Positions 32,148 to 36,172 of a stretch of 36,172 nt of DNA are shown here, one piece after another. Numbering within the stretch: position 1 is the first letter of the stretch; the number at the start of each line of letters is the position of its first letter. A program made the translations under genes and the position numbers. The notes below the pieces were generated by a model that saw only the letters and a list, made by a program, of their open reading frames with translations, ran no database searches and was not told where the DNA came from. The stretch is taken from contig CADADE010000025.1 in NCBI GenBank assembly GCA_902786615.1, positions 1-36,172 of the forward strand, in the 5' to 3' direction. The stretch is from Oscillospiraceae bacterium (GTDB taxonomy: Bacteria; Bacillota_A; Clostridia; Oscillospirales; Oscillospiraceae).

Positions 32148-34139
32148 ATGAGCAATACCCCCAATTACGGCAACGAAAGCATCTCCCAGCTCAAGGGCGC
32201 GGACAGGGTTCGCAAAAGACCGGGCGTTATCTTCGGCTCCGACGGGCTCGACGGCTGCGAGCATGCCGTGTTTGAAATCCTCTCCAACGCCATTGACGAG
32301 GCGCGCGAGGGCTACGGCAAGCTGATCACCCTTAGCTGTTACAAGGATCATTCCATCGAGGTCTCCGACTTCGGGCGCGGCTGCCCGCTGGACTGGAACC
32401 CCAACGAGAAGCGCTATAACTGGGAGCTGGTTTTCTGCGAGCTCTATGCAGGCGGCAAGTACAATAACCTCGACGGCGGGGACTATGAGTATTCCCTGGG
32501 CCTGAACGGCCTCGGCTCCTGCGCGACGCAGTACGCCTCCAGCTACATGGACGTGACCGTCTGGCGCGACGGGAAAAAATACAGCCTGCACTTCAAAAAG
32601 GGCAAGGCCCTGGGCAAAAAGGGCCAGGAGCTGCTGATCGAGCCCGCCGACCGCAAGCAGACCGGCACCACCATCCGCTGGCTCCCCGATCTTGAGGTTT
32701 TTACCGATATCAATATTCCCGAGGAATATTTTGACGATGTGCTCCACCGCCAGGCGGTGGTAAACGCGGGCGTCACCTTCCGCCTGCGCATCGAGCGGGA
32801 CAAGGGCTTCGATACCAGAGATTACCTCTACGAAAACGGCATCATGGACTATGTGACCGAGCTTGCGGGGGAGAACCCGCTGACCGCGCCGACCTTCATC
32901 TCCGCCGAGCGCAAGGGGCGCGACCGCGAGGATAAGCCCGAATACAAGGTCAAGCTCTCCGCCGCCTTCTGCTTTTCCAAGACGGTGAACACCCTGGAAT
33001 ACTACCATAACTCCTCCTGGCTCGAAAACGGCGGCGCGCCGGACAAGGCCGTGAAGCTTGCCTTCACCTCCGCCATCGACAGCTACATCAAGCAGCTCGG
33101 CAAGTACCAGAAGAATGAGAGCGCCATCAAGTTCCAGGACGTGCAGGACTGTCTGATCCTCGTCACCAACTGCTTCTCCACCCAGACCTCCTATGAAAAC
33201 CAGACCAAAAAGGCCATCAACAACCGCTTTATCCAGACGGCCATGACGGAGTTTTTCAAAAGTCAGCTTGAGGTCTATTTTATCGAGAACAAGCCCGAGG
33301 CGGACCGCATTGCCGAGCAGGTGCTGATCAACAAGCGCAGCCGCGAGACGGCGGAGCGCGCCCGGCAGGGCATGAAGAAAAAGCTCTCCGGCAGCATCAA
33401 CATCACCAATCCCGTGCAGAAGTTTGTCGACTGCCGCAGCCGGGATGTCGACCGGCGCGAAATCTACATTGTGGAGGGCGACTCGGCTCTCGGCGCCTGC
33501 AAGCTCTCGCGCGACGCGGAGTTTCAGGGCATCATGCCCGTGCGCGGCAAGATCCTCAACTGCCTCAAGGCCGACTATGTGCGCATCTTCAAAAGCGACA
33601 TCATCACCGACCTCATCAAGGTGCTCGGCTGCGGGGTGGAGGTCAAGGACAAGCACACCAAGGAGGTCTCAAGCTTCGACCTCAGTAACCTACGCTGGAA
33701 CAAGGTCATCATCTGCACCGACGCGGATGTGGACGGCTTCCAGATCCGCACCCTGATCCTCACCATGCTCTACCGCCTGGTGCCGACGCTCATCCGCGAG
33801 GGCTATGTCTATATCGCCGAATCCCCCCTCTATGAGATCGAGTGCAAGGGCAAGACCTGGTTTGCCTATTCCGACCGGGAAAAGGCGGAGATCATCGACT
33901 CGCTCAAGGGCGCGAAGGCGACGATCAACCGCTCCAAGGGTCTCGGTGAGAACGACCCGGACATGATGTGGATGACCACCATGAACCCCGAGACCCGCCG
34001 CCTTATCAAGGTCATGCCGGAGGACGCCGTGCGCATGGCGGAGGTTTTTGACCTCCTGCTCGGCGACAATCTGGAGGGCAGAAAGAACCACATCTCCGAA
34101 TTCGGCGCGCAGTTTCTGGATCTCGCGGATATTTCCTGA
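32148..34139 (+). CDS. Divergent type IIA DNA topoisomerase B subunit (GyrB/ParE-like)
   Basis: 663 aa. The N-terminal GHKL ATPase domain shows VRKRPGVIFGSDGLDGCEHA, then ILSNAIDEA (Mg-binding Asn), SDFGRGCPLD, and YEYSLGLNGLGS in the ATP-lid position where gyrases have GGLHGVG. The TOPRIM domain shows YIVEGDSALGACKLSRD (gyrase: EGDSAGG), MPVRGKILNCLKA, TDADVDGFQIRTLIL (gyrase: DADVDGxHI) and RSKGLGENDPDMMW. The catalytic Glu and Asp residues are kept. It is a distinct paralog rather than the housekeeping GyrB. The cognate A subunit, usually adjacent, is not downstream here. ATG 32148 follows AGAAAGG with about 12 nt spacing. Confidence 0.85.
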   Translation: MSNTPNYGNESISQLKGADRVRKRPGVIFGSDGLDGCEHAVFEILSNAIDEAREGYGKLITLSCYKDHSIEVSDFGRGCPLDWNPNEKRYNWELVFCELYAGGKYNNLDGGDYEYSLGLNGLGSCATQYASSYMDVTVWRDGKKYSLHFKKGKALGKKGQELLIEPADRKQTGTTIRWLPDLEVFTDINIPEEYFDDVLHRQAVVNAGVTFRLRIERDKGFDTRDYLYENGIMDYVTELAGENPLTAPTFISAERKGRDREDKPEYKVKLSAAFCFSKTVNTLEYYHNSSWLENGGAPDKAVKLAFTSAIDSYIKQLGKYQKNESAIKFQDVQDCLILVTNCFSTQTSYENQTKKAINNRFIQTAMTEFFKSQLEVYFIENKPEADRIAEQVLINKRSRETAERARQGMKKKLSGSINITNPVQKFVDCRSRDVDRREIYIVEGDSALGACKLSRDAEFQGIMPVRGKILNCLKADYVRIFKSDIITDLIKVLGCGVEVKDKHTKEVSSFDLSNLRWNKVIICTDADVDGFQIRTLILTMLYRLVPTLIREGYVYIAESPLYEIECKGKTWFAYSDREKAEIIDSLKGAKATINRSKGLGENDPDMMWMTTMNPETRRLIKVMPEDAVRMAEVFDLLLGDNLEGRKNHISEFGAQFLDLADIS

Positions 34140-34153
34140 CAAGGAGAAAAGCA

Positions 34154-34444
34154 ATGAATACTTACATAAACGGCTTCACGCGCGGCAGGGAGCTGCTGAA
34201 AAAGCTGTTGGTCTGCGATCTGATCACCGCCTTCCTTGCGGTCTTCATGCGCTCCAATCCCATGGTCATGGGCCTGTTTTCCGGCGCTACCGTGATTTTG
34301 TTCATCGCCATTATCTATATCGCGATCAAATACTGCCGCTGCCCCAACTGCGGCAAGGTGATCATACTGGGCGTACTGGCCGTTGACGCTTGCCCGCGCT
34401 GCAAGCGCAATCTCACCACGGGGAAAAAGGTGAAAAAGCGGTAA
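34154..34444 (+). CDS. Small zinc-ribbon membrane protein
   Basis: 96 aa. Two hydrophobic spans (about 18-35 and 38-60) are followed by a Cys4 zinc-ribbon motif (CPNCG and CPRC, with a short hydrophobic stretch between) and a Lys/Arg tail. The spans would place the ribbon at the cytoplasmic face. AAGGAG precedes ATG 34154 and the gap to the topoisomerase gene is 14 bp, so it is probably cotranscribed. The function is unknown. Confidence 0.75.
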   Translation: MNTYINGFTRGRELLKKLLVCDLITAFLAVFMRSNPMVMGLFSGATVILFIAIIYIAIKYCRCPNCGKVIILGVLAVDACPRCKRNLTTGKKVKKR

Positions 34445-34463
34445 GTAAAGGGCGGTACCTTAG

Positions 34464-34627
34464 CTTGGCTCGCCCCCCGCGAAGCGAGGGGGAGAGCTGG
34501 CGCGCAGCATCACGCCACCGGCCTTGGCTCGCCCCCCGCGAAGCGAGGGGGAGAGCTGGCGCGCAGCATCACGCCACCGGCCTTGGCTCGCCCCCCGCGA
34601 AGCGAGGGGGGAGAGCTGGCGCGCAGC
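34464..34627 (+). repeat. 59-bp tandem repeat, three copies
   Basis: Units begin CTTGGCTCGCCCCCCGCGAA at 34464, 34523 and 34582. The first two are 59 bp; the third is incomplete (to about 34627) and has one extra G. Each contains nested palindromes, CTCGC...GCGAG and GCTC...GAGC. The same start sequence recurs at 35030 and 35216. No coding sequence is evident in 34445-34658. Confidence 0.85.
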
Positions 34628-34658
34628 GCCTGAGAGGGGGGAGAGTGAAGGAGAACGC

Positions 34659-35018
34659 ATGAAAAATGAGGAGTCTATGCTTTCCTATGCGAGGGCGCTT
34701 CGCCGTGAAATGACGCCGCATGAGAGAAAACTGTGGTATTTATTTCTGCAAAAATACCCGGTGAAGTTTTATAAACAGAAGATTATTGAACAATATATAG
34801 TGGACTTCTACTGTGCGCCGGCCAAGCTCGTCATTGAAATCGATGGCACGCAGCATTATGAAGAGGACGGAAAAGTGCGAGACAGGATACGGGATGAGAA
34901 GTTGAATTCTCTCGGTCTTACCGTTCTGCGCTTCAGTAATCGGGAAATAGATCGGAGTTTTCAAGCCGTCTGCGAAATGATTGACCGGAGGGTCAAGGAA
35001 CGCTGTAAGGCGGAATGA
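34659..35018 (+). CDS. DUF559 domain protein (PD-(D/E)XK nuclease-like)
   Basis: A 119-aa protein related to the very-short-patch-repair endonuclease fold. The family pattern is complete: MTPHERKLWYLFL, VKFYKQKIIEQYIVDFYC, then LVIEIDGTQHYEEDG (the acidic E-x-D nuclease core) and LTVLRFSNREI. Its native substrate is unknown; the family is widespread in clostridia and often lies among repeats or mobile DNA. GAAGGAG precedes ATG 34659. The gene is bracketed by palindromic repeats on both sides, and its A/T content is visibly higher than that of its neighbours, both of which suggest acquisition. Confidence 0.85.
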   Translation: MKNEESMLSYARALRREMTPHERKLWYLFLQKYPVKFYKQKIIEQYIVDFYCAPAKLVIEIDGTQHYEEDGKVRDRIRDEKLNSLGLTVLRFSNREIDRSFQAVCEMIDRRVKERCKAE

Positions 35019-35028
35019 CGCCCCGTCG

Positions 35029-35171
35029 CCTTGGCTCGCCCCCCGCGAAGCGAGGGGGAGAGCTGGCGCGCAGCGCCCGAGAGGGGGAGAGCCTCCCTGC
35101 CGCCCCTCTCAGTCACGGCGCTTGCGTGAGACGCGCCGTGCCAGCTCCCCCCGACGCGGGGGGAGCCAAGG
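35029..35171. repeat. 143-bp palindromic repeat element (MITE-like)
   Basis: The termini CCTTGGCTC (35029-35037) and GAGCCAAGG (35163-35171) are inverted copies. The left half contains the 59-bp repeat unit start. The right half contains a hairpin of stem CACGGCGC (35114-35121), loop TTGCGTGAGAC (35122-35132) and stem GCGCCGTG (35133-35140). That is the same loop as in the element at 7192-7341 but with a different, still perfect stem. Confidence 0.75.
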
Positions 35172-35214
35172 AAACGCGCGCGAGGCAGGGGAGCCAAGAA
35201 AACGCGCCCCGACG

Positions 35215-35243
35215 CCTTGGCTCGCCCCCCGCGAAGCGAGGGG
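35215..35243 (+). repeat. Repeat copy interrupted by the IS element
   Basis: CCTTGGCTCGCCCCCCGCGA and the following bases match the start of the repeat copies at 34463 and 35029. The match stops at 35243, where the insertion sequence begins. The missing remainder is expected beyond the far end of the IS. Confidence 0.75.
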
Positions 35244-35296
35244 TGGACTTGTCAAGAAAAGTGCAGTCGGGAAACACCCAAAGTCTGGAACTGGAT

Positions 35297-35343
35297 GAAA
35301 TTTAAAACGGAACGAAGCGTAGCGGAGTGGAGTTTCAAATTTC
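35297..35343. other. Hairpin at the 3' end of the transposase gene
   Basis: GAAATTTAAAAC (35297-35308) pairs with GTTTCAAATTTC (35332-35343) with one mismatch, just beyond the transposase stop. It may block readthrough in either direction or help transposition. No strong T-run. Confidence 0.4.
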
Positions 35344-35352
35344 GGCGCCTGC

Positions 35353-36172
35353 TTATGCGGCCAGCTCCTGCTGCATTCTGCGAAAGACCGCCGGCGGCCA
35401 GCCGCCCGGATTGCTCGTGTAGACTCGAAGCTGGTTGTAGTAAATAAAGACGTAACGGAAAACTCTTGTCTTAACTTCCTCCATTGGCATCCGGTAGGTC
35501 GGAAGCCTGTACAGCAGTTCTTTCTTCAACGTTGCAAAGAAGCTCTCCATGCGGGCGTTGTCGTAGCAATGATCCACACCGCTGAGGCTCTGCCGGATGT
35601 GCAGCACCTCCAAAGTCTCTCGGAAAGCCGCGCTTGTGTACTGACTGCCGCGGTCGCTGTGCAGGATCGCGTCTTTGACGGGATAGCGCTTGAGTGCCTG
35701 AACCGTATCGATGCACAGCTCCTTCTTCATGTTATCCCGCATACACAGAGAAAGTACTTCGCCGTTGAAGCAGTCCAGGATAGGAGAAATGTACAGTTTT
35801 CCGTCGGCGCATTGGATCTGCGTGATGTCTGTCAGAAGCTTTCGAAACGGTTCCTCTGCGCTGAAATCCTGCTTGATCAGGTTTTCCGCCGCCATTGCTG
35901 CCGGATCGGCTTTGGTCAGTCCTTTCGGACGCCGCCGAGGCGTGTGCAGCCAGCCGTGCTCCCGCATAATGCGCGTGATCCTGCGCAGGCCAGCTGTAAA
36001 GCCACGCTGCTCCAGCGCCTGTTTCATCCGCGGCGCGCCGTAGTTGTCGTTGCAGGGATGCTCTTTGAGTATCTTCTGCATCTCATCCGAAAGAAGCGTG
36101 TCCTTCTCGGGATTTCCCTTGTTCTTCAGATAACGGTAGTACCCCGATTCGCTGACCTCCAGCACCCGGCAC
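35353..36172 (-). CDS. IS3-family transposase OrfB (rve/DDE integrase), 5' partial
   Basis: The frame is open to the window edge, so the N-terminus is missing; about 272 residues are visible. VLEVSESGYYRYLKN and the HTH_21-like region (NDNYGAPRMKQALEQRGF, RRITRIMREHGWLH) precede the rve catalytic core. The DDE residues are visible at LTDITQIQ (D), ILHSDRGSQYTS (D) and NARMESFFATLKKE (E). The C-terminal VFIYYNQLRVYTSNPGG and PAVFRRM are typical of IS150-group OrfB. In this group OrfB is normally produced as an OrfAB frameshift fusion. No damage is seen in the visible part, so it may be functional. Confidence 0.93.
   Translation of the reverse strand, partial: CRVLEVSESGYYRYLKNKGNPEKDTLLSDEMQKILKEHPCNDNYGAPRMKQALEQRGFTAGLRRITRIMREHGWLHTPRRRPKGLTKADPAAMAAENLIKQDFSAEEPFRKLLTDITQIQCADGKLYISPILDCFNGEVLSLCMRDNMKKELCIDTVQALKRYPVKDAILHSDRGSQYTSAAFRETLEVLHIRQSLSGVDHCYDNARMESFFATLKKELLYRLPTYRMPMEEVKTRVFRYVFIYYNQLRVYTSNPGGWPPAVFRRMQQELAA

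Larger units (their letters stand above)
35244..36172 (-). mobile_element. IS3-family (IS150-like) insertion sequence, partial
   Basis: The element starts at TGGACTTGTCAAGAAAAG (35244), which begins with the TG expected at an IS3-family end, immediately after a truncated repeat copy. It carries an orfB transposase on the minus strand and continues past the window end. The upstream orfA and the other terminal repeat are not visible. Confidence 0.8.

Noticed and set aside
34464..34627. CRISPR-like array
   Set aside because: The 59-bp units are contiguous identical tandem repeats with no variable spacers and no cas genes nearby.

Overview
This 36.2 kb window looks like a chromosomal segment of a spore-forming, GC-rich gut clostridium, most likely an Oscillospirales/Oscillospiraceae relative. 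That placement is an inference from four things: the sporulation genes sigK and bofA, the Firmicutes-type nusA-infB operon containing rnpM and ylxQ, dispersed palindromic repeats of a kind common in that group, and GC-rich codon use. No rRNA, tRNA or CRISPR array was seen.

Layout. At 1-390 there is a leftward promoter, a possible 29-codon ORF and the first codons of a gene leaving the window, then a 60-bp dispersed repeat. At 446-2116 lie sigK and a membrane-anchored M15 (VanY-type) D,D-carboxypeptidase. At 2191-7148 is the translation/transcription operon rimP-nusA-rnpM-ylxQ-infB, with an attenuator-like terminator in its leader and a strong terminator directly after infB. infB appears to lack a conserved 10-residue stretch of its GTPase domain. 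A 150-bp palindromic element follows.

At 7582-25375 is the most striking region: six consecutive c-di-GMP-turnover genes. Four share an unusual N-terminus of two tandem extracellular solute-binding (SBP_bac_3-like) domains and one membrane span. One of these is a PAS-linked diguanylate cyclase and three are GGDEF-EAL proteins. Between them lies a Cache-HAMP-GGDEF cyclase, and after them a multi-span membrane GGDEF-EAL-PAS protein with its own promoter. By motif, two are competent cyclases, three are competent phosphodiesterases with dead GGDEF sites, and one is degenerate in both domains. The likely job is to convert several external small-molecule signals into one c-di-GMP output. No effector (PilZ protein or c-di-GMP riboswitch) is visible here.

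At 25504-31008, on the minus strand, are bofA, a MoxR ATPase, a DUF58 protein, a transglutaminase-like membrane protein, a methyltransferase and a 30-codon ORF. At 31293-34444 are a DUF6291-like protein, a divergent GyrB/ParE-like topoisomerase subunit without its A subunit nearby, and a small zinc-ribbon membrane protein. The right end (34464-36172) is repeat-rich: 59-bp tandem repeats, a DUF559 nuclease-like gene, a 143-bp palindromic element, and an IS3-family element inserted into another repeat copy and running off the window.

At least five candidate promoters combine a 17-bp spacer with a TGn extended -10. All function calls are from reading motifs; no database search was run.
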